From Symsagittifera roscoffensis (Eukaryota > Xenacoelomorpha > Acoela > Convolutidae), in NCBI RefSeq assembly GCF_963678635.1, contig NC_087066.1:51784312-51848311 (forward strand): DNA of 64,000 nt, written 5' to 3'. Position 1 is the stretch's first letter; each line of letters starts with the position of its first letter. The notes under the pieces were generated by a model. The model did no database searches. It was not told the DNA's origin and saw nothing but the letters and a program-made list of their open reading frames with translations. Shown here one piece after another: positions 39,333 through 47,761 of the stretch. Made by a program: the position numbers and the translations under genes.

Positions 39333-40595
39333 ATGTACAGGCAGTTTGCTAAACCACCCGGTCAGACGCCTGGCGAATATTCAAGAGACCACTCCCGAGC
39401 GACCACGGTGGATGGGGATGACAGGAGATACGGGGAACTGAAGGCCCCAGTCGGTGACGGTCTGTTCGCCGCCTATGATCCCTTGGATATGAAAGCGGCC
39501 AAGTACCTGATAGTGGCGAGTTCGGATTATCTCTACACGCCCCGTTCTCTCTTTTGGCCCGACGTGATTTTCTTGACGGCGCCTAAATTGGAATGGGGAC
39601 AGTCAATAGGCAGGATGATAAGTGTGCGAAGGGTGGTCAGCATGGAGCCGCAGGTGATAGTGATTGCAGGCTCGAATGATCATCTGCAAAGCAGGGGTTT
39701 GTTGTCTTGTCTGACGGATGGGTCGATCCCGAGCAATGAGGTCATAGGAGAGGCGATAATGACATTGCTCTCGGCGATGGCTGAGGTAGAAACAGCAGCA
39801 AAACAACGTTTCACCCAAAATGTAGTGAAGGTGGTCTTTGTGTTGTCACCAGGGTACGCTGCATTGCCAGAACCCCTTCAGTTTGTGTACACGATGATCA
39901 CAACGATAGCAGAGGGACGGTTCAACGTGATAATTCCTGCCCCGAACAGAATGGTAGACCCCAACAATTATTACACATCCCGATCTGAGCTTCCTGCCGT
40001 TCGGGCTGACATTTCCAATGCGATACAGGGACTCAAAGATTGTAGCACAACTCGGTTGGTGTTAGATGAGGTTCTGGGGTTGGAGCTGTCCAGCTTCGCC
40101 AGGTTGCTGAAGTTAAGACCAGGGGTAGATGACGATCATCTGTTAGTACAACAGGTGGCTGACAATCTCTGGTTCAGACAGATGGATCACGCAGAGAATG
40201 AGCAGGGAAGGACAGTCAGGAAAAACATGACATCAGCGGGAGAAGATCTCATGGCAATGGCTTTGCGCACGAAGCCGCACAACAACTTATGGTTGTACTT
40301 GTCACCAAGACTGTGCACCTTGGGAGAGGACGCGTTCGAGCATACGCCGGCAGTGATCAAAGAGATACACGCGTATCTGAAGAACTTGTTTGATGCCCGG
40401 GAGTTAGCCGGGGGTATGATGTTGAAATTTATGCAGGACGTGAACACGATGTCGTTGGACAAGTTCCAAGCTGACATACTGGCCACGAGGGAACAATATG
40501 AACAATCAGATGCCATCTTGGGTGGAATGGAATGGGAGTGGGATGGACGCCATCCTTCCTGTCGACGTGCTATCCGAGGGCATCTCGGAACCTGA
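39333..40595 (+). CDS. Second, degenerate SGNH-like cargo ORF
   Basis: 420 residues in the same frame as the SGNH hydrolase. YLIVASSDYLYTPRSLF occupies the place of the GDS block but lacks the motif. VIVIAGSNDHLQSRG (residues 108-122) resembles block III (GxND). VVFVLSPGYAALP could be the following strand. I see no DxxH block, so it may be an inactive paralogue. The C-terminal half (SSFARLLKLRPGVDDDHLLV onward) is helical and unrecognised. It overlaps the next ORF (40532) in another frame, which suggests a frameshift at about 40540-40595. Confidence 0.5.
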   Translation: MYRQFAKPPGQTPGEYSRDHSRATTVDGDDRRYGELKAPVGDGLFAAYDPLDMKAAKYLIVASSDYLYTPRSLFWPDVIFLTAPKLEWGQSIGRMISVRRVVSMEPQVIVIAGSNDHLQSRGLLSCLTDGSIPSNEVIGEAIMTLLSAMAEVETAAKQRFTQNVVKVVFVLSPGYAALPEPLQFVYTMITTIAEGRFNVIIPAPNRMVDPNNYYTSRSELPAVRADISNAIQGLKDCSTTRLVLDEVLGLELSSFARLLKLRPGVDDDHLLVQQVADNLWFRQMDHAENEQGRTVRKNMTSAGEDLMAMALRTKPHNNLWLYLSPRLCTLGEDAFEHTPAVIKEIHAYLKNLFDARELAGGMMLKFMQDVNTMSLDKFQADILATREQYEQSDAILGGMEWEWDGRHPSCRRAIRGHLGT

Positions 40596-41551
40596 TCGCG
40601 AGCTTCGTCAAGGATAACAGGAAGCTGTCGATTGGCCTGATACTAGCCCTGTACGTGACATTTGGTCATGAGAATTTCGTGAAGGGGCCGGCGAACCTCT
40701 TTACCCAAGCGTTGGCAGATTTGAGATTGGATGGACTCCTGACTCTGATTGCCATGACCTATGGTCGGCTGGGTGATTTGCTTGTGCTGCTGCGTTACCC
40801 CGAACAACTCCAGGGGACAAGTCGTGAGTTCATTGCGCAGTTGGAAACCGCCTCGCTCAGGAAACTGAAAGACTGGAGGACTCTCCTGCTCCAATATCTC
40901 TTGCAACAGAACAGAAGTGTCACGGGAGAAGACAAGGTGGCGACGGATGCGGGTGAGTGTAAGCAGTATTGTGGCATGCCCTTGCTGACAGATTTGGCTG
41001 TCATGATGCGGATCGATCCGTTGGCTCTGATTCACGGACTGCGGGAATTCGTCACGGTGGTGTATGGACCGGTGATGTCTTTCGTGTTCCCGGACGTGCA
41101 AGTCAAGGCATACAGGAATTCTGTGTTGTATGTCAACCTGGTCTCAGTCGTAGATTGTTCTGTGCTGAATTGGGTAGCGCAGAGGGAGCTGAGAGGGCTG
41201 GCCAGTGACGATAGGCTGTTCGGAAGAATATCGGAGCCGGGTTGGGTGTTGATGGATTTCAACAACAACTTCAAGTGCCGAATGGGCCGCGAAGACCTTT
41301 CCCATATACAGTTCAACAGGAAGCTTTGGAATCTGAGACCAGTAGTGAAAGATTCAGGAGCGGCAATGAGAGTCCCATTTTTGCCAGAGGCCTACGCACA
41401 CGTGAAAGAGAACCAGCAAGCGTGGCTTTCCGGGTCCAGGCCGCTGCCGGATCAATGCCCCCGATACCCACCGATAAGGAGGATGTTGTTGGGAGTCACA
41501 TCTTCCGTCATTGCCCCTCGCATCGGAGCAGCTCGTGATGCAGAGAGGTAA
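40532..41551 (+). CDS. Unrecognised cargo ORF (continuation after frame change)
   Basis: 339 residues overlap the preceding ORF by 64 bases. The composition is that of a folded, helix-rich protein (LIASFVKDNRKLSIGLILAL, LRKLKDWRTLLLQYLLQQNR). It may be the C-terminal part of the preceding frame after an indel rather than a separate gene. It ends at TAA 41549 while the same frame stays open beyond. I recognise no domain. Confidence 0.5.
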   Translation: MGVGWTPSFLSTCYPRASRNLIASFVKDNRKLSIGLILALYVTFGHENFVKGPANLFTQALADLRLDGLLTLIAMTYGRLGDLLVLLRYPEQLQGTSREFIAQLETASLRKLKDWRTLLLQYLLQQNRSVTGEDKVATDAGECKQYCGMPLLTDLAVMMRIDPLALIHGLREFVTVVYGPVMSFVFPDVQVKAYRNSVLYVNLVSVVDCSVLNWVAQRELRGLASDDRLFGRISEPGWVLMDFNNNFKCRMGREDLSHIQFNRKLWNLRPVVKDSGAAMRVPFLPEAYAHVKENQQAWLSGSRPLPDQCPRYPPIRRMLLGVTSSVIAPRIGAARDAER

Positions 41552-42334
41552 ATGCTGAAGTGGAGTGAAGGGATGGAGCCGCGCTTCATCAGTTGGAACG
41601 TTGCAGCCGCGCACACATTTGACTTCACATTTTCTGATGCCTAGAGAAGGAAAAAGATCAAAGCACCACCTTCCAGGAGACCAGAGGTCTCGGCTGAGGC
41701 GTGGAACGATGCGTATGCTCCCACAGATGACTTATCAAGACTGAGGTGGTCAGGAGAAGTGAAAGTAGTGATGCTGGAAGTGGCAAAGGAGTGCAGAGGA
41801 GGCTCATACATAACGATAGATGACCTGGCACCACATGGCGAGGAGTCCGTAGAATTCCTGGTGAATGATGAATTGTTCTATCACGCAGGAGACCTGACCG
41901 TACCGGCGCGGCCGGACAAGGGCATAGACACACGACAAGGCCCTTCAGGACCTAAGCCGAAACCTGATGCGGATGACGATGAATTGATGGATCAGGACGA
42001 TGACGACATCGGGGGCAAGACAGAAAAGCCGGGTGAGACGGATCTAGGAGCGTTGGAGAGAGACTTGCTGGAGTACCGGTTTAGTGAAGCCGACGACGGG
42101 GAAGTCGATGGGAGTCTGTTGCTGATGACGCCATCGTCTTTCATGTCCCCTACAGAGGAGGCGTCGGCCGATTTATCTCCGATGGACCCAATAAGTCAGG
42201 CGAGAGAGTGCAGAAATAGGGATCCACAAAGATTGCTCCATGAGTCACCAAGGAGGAGAAAGATTGAAGAGTCAATGAGGGTATCCTTCCTGAGTACTCT
42301 ACCGGAAGAGGAATGGCAGATATATCAAAGTTAA
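41552..42334 (+). pseudogene. Acidic cargo ORF with internal stop
   Basis: It continues the frame of the preceding ORF. 41552-41641 (MLKWSEGMEPRFISWNV) stops at TAG 41642, then the frame is open to 42334. The second part contains VKVVMLEVAKECRGGSY and a strongly acidic stretch (PDADDDELMDQDDDD). It is probably disordered in its C-terminal half. No family is recognised. Confidence 0.45.
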
Positions 42335-42367
42335 CTAGAAAGCAAGACAGGGGCAGCCTGGAACCGA

Positions 42368-43600
42368 GTGAACTTCATAGAAAGGTCATGGGACGTGATA
42401 CGAAGATACGGGACGCAGTCCATAATGAAGGTGGGATTGAACCAACCCATTATGCGTGATGTCCTGGAGAGAATAATGAACTCCATAGTGTCTGATGTTC
42501 TGACCGAGTCAGTTACAGAGGACAGTGCCGATGATCAGCAGGTCACGAAGAAATTACCCGTCAGACGAGCCAAAAAAGGGCTGAAGCGGCTGAAAGGGAA
42601 GACAGGAAGTCGAGCCGTGAACCAGAGAGTGGTGAAGTCAAAAGCCAATGCAGTGGTGGCCTCTTTGACGAGCGCAGGTCGTTCAGGCGAGAGCGGGCAA
42701 GGAGATGGTGCGACGCTGGCCGAGGGAGAAAAAGAGAACCTGATACCCCCTATGCTTTTGGCAGGTCTGACCACAACAGCCACGAAATCAAAGAAGACTG
42801 CACGAACCCTAGCGGACACTAAGCTAGAGATGGAGATCATCAGTCAGTGTGAATCTGGAGGACTTGATGATTACAGGCCCTGGCGAACCATTATGGCCAA
42901 GATGAAACTGGAGGGACAACTCGACGTGGTCGAGTACAGTCGAGTCACTGTGCCGGAACCGGTCCAAATGGGAGATCCAGCAGGGGGTTATGTGGAGATG
43001 TTGAAGGCGAGGAACTCCGCGAGAGGGCATCTGATGGCTTGGAGCGAGAAGCGAGCCATGCAGGAATATCTGAAAGGTCTTACGGAGAATTCTAACCTGA
43101 ATCGGAAAGAATACGGCACGATAATGTCCTCGGAGGCGAACGAAATCGGGCTGGAAAAACTACTGGACATCTCTTGGAGGGCGGCCCTCCAAAGATACTT
43201 CGATGAGACGATGCATGCGCCTGCGACGGTAGCAGCATACCTGGCTCACCCGTGCACAAGAACCGACCTGCAAGTACGGTTGGCTTGGTGCTTGATGGGC
43301 ATCAAGAAGGCGGAATATGAAGCCAGTAATGATTTGAAATCAAAGGAACAGGAGCTGGAGTTGATGGAAGCCCTGAGAGCGTTGATTTCAAAAGACGATT
43401 CTGCGATAGCTTGGGCTAAGCGTAAGGATGCCATTTGCTTTGTCAGGTTCGTGGTGGATCGTATCCCCACTCCTGTTTTGGGAGAATGCATAAAGATCAT
43501 TCGGCAAAAGGGAGTTGATTGCAACAGAAACTTCCTTAGGGCACTCCTGGAACTATATCATTTCAAGAGCGAAAAAAATCTTTATGGCAAGATGACGTAA
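42368..43600 (+). CDS. Unrecognised 410-residue cargo ORF
   Basis: It has the same frame as 41759-42334, separated only by a TAA at 42332. The N-terminal region is basic and Lys/Arg-rich (KKLPVRRAKKGLKRLKGKTG), suggesting nucleic-acid or nuclear contacts. The C-terminal 230 residues look helical (YEASNDLKSKEQELELMEAL). The last codons (EKNLYGKMT) lie inside the 380-base direct repeat. No known domain is recognised. Confidence 0.5.
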   Translation: MNFIERSWDVIRRYGTQSIMKVGLNQPIMRDVLERIMNSIVSDVLTESVTEDSADDQQVTKKLPVRRAKKGLKRLKGKTGSRAVNQRVVKSKANAVVASLTSAGRSGESGQGDGATLAEGEKENLIPPMLLAGLTTTATKSKKTARTLADTKLEMEIISQCESGGLDDYRPWRTIMAKMKLEGQLDVVEYSRVTVPEPVQMGDPAGGYVEMLKARNSARGHLMAWSEKRAMQEYLKGLTENSNLNRKEYGTIMSSEANEIGLEKLLDISWRAALQRYFDETMHAPATVAAYLAHPCTRTDLQVRLAWCLMGIKKAEYEASNDLKSKEQELELMEALRALISKDDSAIAWAKRKDAICFVRFVVDRIPTPVLGECIKIIRQKGVDCNRNFLRALLELYHFKSEKNLYGKMT

Positions 43601-43943
43601 GTAGTCAGAAAAATTTTTTTCATCTAGGACACTCCTCATGGTGCAAATTTTGTGAAAATGTTGAAAGGCAGTGAGTGCCATTTGTGACACGTAGTGAGTT
43701 GAGGTGGAGTAGATAAATTTCATTTTCTAATGCGATTTGTAAGATTAGTTATAGAGAACTGGAGCACTACTTGACGATAACCCGGTGTTATGCGATCAAT
43801 AGGGACATTGATGGGGACTTGTCCGGGGAGTATGTGCCATTCTGCCAGATTGGCACAGCGCAACCTCCCGGCGGGACAGAAAAAGACGACTAAAGGCCTT
43901 AGTAACAAAAGAGTGCTGCGAAGGAGGGTCGAAATATTCCGGA
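43564..43943 (+). repeat. 380-bp direct repeat, copy 1 (ORF end, UTR, PPT, LTR start)
   Basis: It is almost identical to 45759-46138. It contains gtgacacgtagtgagttgag, the PPT-like gatggggact, then TGTCCGGGGAGTATG from 43820 and about 120 bases of LTR, breaking off at ccgga. The copies lie 2195 bases apart and bracket the ORF at 43953-45224. Confidence 0.9.
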
Positions 43944-43952
43944 TTTTGTAGC

Positions 43953-45224
43953 ATGACGAGCTCGATAGAATCGCTTGAGTGCCTGGAGCGTGCCCATGAG
44001 CTAGTGACGTCACTCAGCGTGGAAGTATTCCCTGGACCATTGCAGACAGAGCAGAAGATTGGAGGCTGGCGAGAAGCTCTGGAAAATGAAATGAATCTGA
44101 AGGATAGTGAGGCCTATCATAGACCTAATGGCTCAAAATATCTGGTGGGTTCAAGCTCCGCACCATATTGCAATAGTAGGTATCCTACACACATGGGGGT
44201 GATGGATGCGAGGACGCAGCAGGTGTTGATTGACCAACTTTTCTCTGTGCCAAAGTGCGTGAGGTTGGCCAGAATGTCGGAGAGGTCATATGATTTGTTG
44301 GCAAAGATCTTTTGGGCAATCCCGAAGAGATCTGAAGGCGAGTTGCAAGACGTAGTGGGTGAAGAGTTCATGAGGTTGAACGAAGGTAATGTGAGCGAGT
44401 TCCAGAAGCAGAAAGCGAGTGGAGCGTTACCCACTGAATTCCCCACCATAGAAGAGAAAGACGATTTGCACAGAATTATGATGGAGGTGGAACCGTTGCT
44501 GGGAGCCTCAGGGTATCGGACCCGAAGGAACATATTGAGGACCCATGGGGAGTATCCTTGCCACTGCTTGGCGCAGACGTTATGGTACCCCAAACGCGGG
44601 AATCTAATGCTAGTATGGGACGTGGAGGAGTTGTACTCTACGGGGTTGCCCGATCAGAATCAACAGGTGTCAATCGTGGTGGTTAGTGCCATGCTGACAG
44701 TGAGGTGGTTGGAGGCTGACGCGGACACAAGTGAACAGGAGACGGCTGTGCCGACTCCTGAGCAGCTGAGCAACGTAAAGATGAGCTGCAAATTGGATCT
44801 TTTCAGAACCACCTGCAAGATTCTGAGAATACCCAAAGCCATTGAAAGAATATGGTCGAGGCAAAGGTTGATGCCTTGGTTTCGTGCAGTGATGACGTCA
44901 TGGATGTATGAACGCGCGAAGCGTCACATGTCGAGGAACACGGAAGCCTATAAGAGAGCATTCCTGACACACAGAAACGCGGTCACCACGGCGGTGAAGC
45001 GAGTAGCTGGAGCGCCTTGTGTAACTGAAGATGAGAAGAAAGAGGTCTTAAGAGCTGACCTAGAACGAATTGTGAGCCTGTGTCTTCACAACCAACAGCT
45101 TTTGAAAGAACCGGGAGCAAAAGGTGAATGTGGACCTGCTACCTTGTTGCAAACCGAGGCTTTTGGAACAGGAGAGTTGGGGCACGGCCCGCAACTCCAA
45201 GGACATGTTAGAAAACGTCCTTGA
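43953..45224 (+). CDS. Terminal cargo ORF of the giant element
   Basis: 423 residues with no recognised domain. It starts MTSSIESLECLERAHELV ten bases after the truncated LTR copy. It contains IWSRQRLMPWFRAVMTSWMY and KRAFLTHRNAVTTAVKRVAG. A related segment, KRLLLTHRNGSITRWKRFG, occurs on the minus strand at 51795-52013 in another copy of the family, also just before an LTR end. It is therefore probably a genuine family gene, not a random insert. It is helical and could be structural or nucleic-acid-binding, which is inference. Confidence 0.55.
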   Translation: MTSSIESLECLERAHELVTSLSVEVFPGPLQTEQKIGGWREALENEMNLKDSEAYHRPNGSKYLVGSSSAPYCNSRYPTHMGVMDARTQQVLIDQLFSVPKCVRLARMSERSYDLLAKIFWAIPKRSEGELQDVVGEEFMRLNEGNVSEFQKQKASGALPTEFPTIEEKDDLHRIMMEVEPLLGASGYRTRRNILRTHGEYPCHCLAQTLWYPKRGNLMLVWDVEELYSTGLPDQNQQVSIVVVSAMLTVRWLEADADTSEQETAVPTPEQLSNVKMSCKLDLFRTTCKILRIPKAIERIWSRQRLMPWFRAVMTSWMYERAKRHMSRNTEAYKRAFLTHRNAVTTAVKRVAGAPCVTEDEKKEVLRADLERIVSLCLHNQQLLKEPGAKGECGPATLLQTEAFGTGELGHGPQLQGHVRKRP

Positions 45225-45758
45225 AGACAGTGAAGCTGAAGATCAGGATGGAGAAGCAATGGAATGAAGATGATGGAATGAAGAGGATAAGTGAAGACGT
45301 GAACAAGAAAGGAAGAGAACGAGAGAAAACTTGATTGTCTTTGTGTGTTAAAACTTGAACTAATCAACCAAGTTTGATTATTAAAATTGCTAAATTTTTT
45401 GTTTTGATCTAGTTTGGTCAGACCAGACTTTGAAAATTGTTACAATTGTTAAAGCTGTTGAAAGAAAATTTTAGTTTTGCTACTTATATATATATAGAAC
45501 ATAGGTGAGTATATTTACCTATTTAAACACGATTGAAGTTTTTAACCTGTGTAAGACACAAGTTCACTGTGTGGCGACATGGTAAGTTTGGGTAAGCTCG
45601 CTCGAAAAGGGTGAGTAACTCAATAACTTTCCTAGCCACAGAGTTTCTTAGTTTTAATATCAAATAGGACCGCATAAATGACTGATTATACTTGGTGAGT
45701 GATGTTAAGTTAATTTTAACGGGTGCGTGGCCGTGCCACGTCCCAACTTTTTAATCAG
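45225..45758 (+). other. 3' untranslated spacer
   Basis: AT-rich, with a tatatatatata run near 45487-45497. No ORF is supported. Then the second 380-base repeat begins. Confidence 0.5.
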
Positions 45759-46138
45759 CAAGAGCGAAAAAAAGTTTTATGGCAAGATGACGTAAGTAGT
45801 CAGAAAATTTTTTTTTATCTAGGACACTCCTCATGGTGCAAATTTTGTGAAAATGTTGAAAGGCAGTGAGTGCCATTTGTGACACGTAGTGAGTTGAGGT
45901 GGAGTAGATAAATTTCATTTTCTAATGCGATTTGTAAGATTAGTTATAGAGAACTGGAGCACTACTTGACGATAACCCGGTGTTATGCGATCAATAGGGA
46001 CATTGATGGGGACTTGTCCGGGGAGTATGTGCCATTCTGCCAGATTGGCACAGCGCAACCTCGCGGCGGGACAGAAAAAGACGACTAAAGGCCTTAGTAA
46101 CAAAAGAGTGCTGCGAAAGAGGGTCGAAATATTCCGGA
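45759..46138 (+). repeat. 380-bp direct repeat, copy 2, with PPT-like tract
   Basis: Second copy of 43564-43943. The PPT-like cattgatggggact lies directly before TGTCCGGGGAG at 46015, where the 3' LTR starts. Confidence 0.9.
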
Positions 46139-46913
46139 AGTTTAAACTTTTAAAATTTCGATTGACGGGCAAGTATTTCTGAGAAATACAAAAAGACAGC
46201 CATTTTGACGAAAAAGAACGAAAAAACAGAACAACGACAAATATAGTGAAAAAAGGGGGTACCGGAACACGAGAAAAACGGAGCCTCTTATCGTGGCAAG
46301 AACACACGATAAGATCCTTAGCAGTGGAAATTAGTGGAAAAGGAAGCCTCAGTGGGGAAGGAATATTCTGCGGAACCCTCCCGTGCCACAAATTGGGAGA
46401 GATAAGAACGTTATCTCGAAAAGATTACGGGAGCGGAGGCTTGGTCCCCCAGAGACTGTTATATTGTGAAAGACTGTAGTAACTTAACTTTTTAGCTACT
46501 CTGATGCCATAGAACTTTGAATTAACACCGGTATGATTTGATATTTTAGAAAATGAGTAGCTAGGAAGAGGAAAGGGTCAATCCATCTCCAATGGATTTA
46601 TTATAGAACTGTTACACAAAAACATGATAAAATAGGGTATTCGAGCCGTGTTTTTAATTGCAATCACGTAGTCTGAGGATCCGAGACTCAGCTATGTGGT
46701 TGTGTTCGCATGTAAACGAAAGCTGATCAAAAGTAGTTTGAGTGATGGCCTAAAAATAGTAACTTTTTACTTAGCCCTAAACAGACCAGAAAATCAACTG
46801 ACAAGGTCGAGACGGTGAAAAACGAGTAGGATTAAGGTAACTGACGCCTGCCAGTCGTTAATAGGTACTTTTTCTACGCGCCGTCGCTGTGTAGTATTTG
46901 GGCGAATGTTACA
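46015..46913 (+). repeat. 3' LTR of the giant element
   Basis: About 899 bases. It starts TGTCCGGGGAGTATGTG after a purine-rich tract and ends ...GTTACA. The last 565 bases match 25131-25696. The conserved hairpin CTGAG...CTCAG is at 46673-46691. Confidence 0.85.
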
Positions 46914-46963
46914 GAATTTAGCCTAACTGTTGTGATAAACTTATCAAATAGTTTCCGGTTTGA

Positions 46964-47760
46964 ATGGCTGGTGTTCGACGTGGCAGATCTGGCTCGACTC
47001 TAGCTGGAGAAAACTCGTGTGCGAAGTGTACCAAAGGCAGTGGGGCTTCCGGTGAACAGTGAATCCACTGCGATATTTGCGAGGCATGGTTTCACAATTC
47101 CTGCTCAGGACTTCCTGTTGACCTCATACCTCAAGTTGTTAAACAAGCTAAGTTACTTCTTTTTCGCTGCAATTTTTGTGTTTTGAAGAAACATACAAGT
47201 ACAGTTGCAAAATTGAAAGAAATTAATGCTGAAACTATTTCTGAGCAATTGCCTGATGTGGTTGAAAAACTTACAATTCAAGTTAATCGTGCAGACCCTG
47301 CGCCGGATCGGGGACACTTGCCCCCTCCCCCCCCCCCCAGTGCCACCCTCTCCCACCATTCCGAATATGGACAGCATTGATAAACGTAATTAAATTAGAA
47401 TTCAGGTTATATCTGAACCTAAAACCTTGTCCAATGCAAAGCGTTTGGAACACGATGAAGAACATTAAAGAATATTCTAGAAACACTCGGTGAATCGGAT
47501 ACAGACAAGATTAATCTGGTAAAACGGCTTGGTCCCTTTAATGAACAATCGGATCGCCCTAGGACCCTTATTGTTAAATTTTCCAATGAATGGACTGCTA
47601 GGAAATACTTGACAAAAGGATATAAACTTCCGAATAATGATTACCCGTCTTTATTAACAAAACGCTGGGAGCTCATGCAAAATGGAACCCCTAAAGTTGA
47701 GCTAAAAATCAAAAATCTGAAGCTTTTCCATAACAACGTAGAAATTATTATCCAGTCTTG
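46964..47760 (+). pseudogene. LINE ORF1 (PHD-like finger plus RNA-binding region)
   Basis: From ATG 46964, MAGVRRGRSGSTLAGENSC leads into Cys/His pairs CAKC, CDIC, FHNSC and CNFC in PHD order, with a stop after GASGEQ. A Pro run follows (PPPPPPS). Further frames (about 47400-47760) resemble an RRM-like ORF1 core (LVKRLGPFNEQSDRPRTLIV). Stops and shifts mark decay. ORF1 normally binds element RNA. Confidence 0.6.
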
Positions 47761-47761
47761 A

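Larger units (their letters stand above)
25131..46913 (+). mobile_element. Giant (~21.8 kb) Gypsy-type LTR retroelement with cargo ORFs
   Basis: It is bounded by LTR sequence at 25131-25696 (5', partial) and 46015-46913 (3'). The shared 565 bases differ at roughly 15 positions by eye, so the insertion is fairly recent. Order: LTR, PBS, 3-kb leader, gag, protease, RT/RNase H, linker with 42-bp repeats, integrase zinc finger without core, macro domain, coiled coil, SGNH hydrolase, SGNH-like segment, unrecognised ORFs, final ORF, PPT-like tract, LTR. Coding parts are GC-richer than the host DNA. Frameshifts, stops and the integrase deletion make it non-autonomous. Typical Gypsy elements are 5-8 kb, so about 8-9 kb of this is extra sequence after pol. 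Confidence 0.85.

Noticed and set aside
43720-44013. Minus-strand frame recurring at 45915-46391
   Set aside because: Recurs only because the 380-base direct repeat is duplicated; antisense to UTR/LTR.
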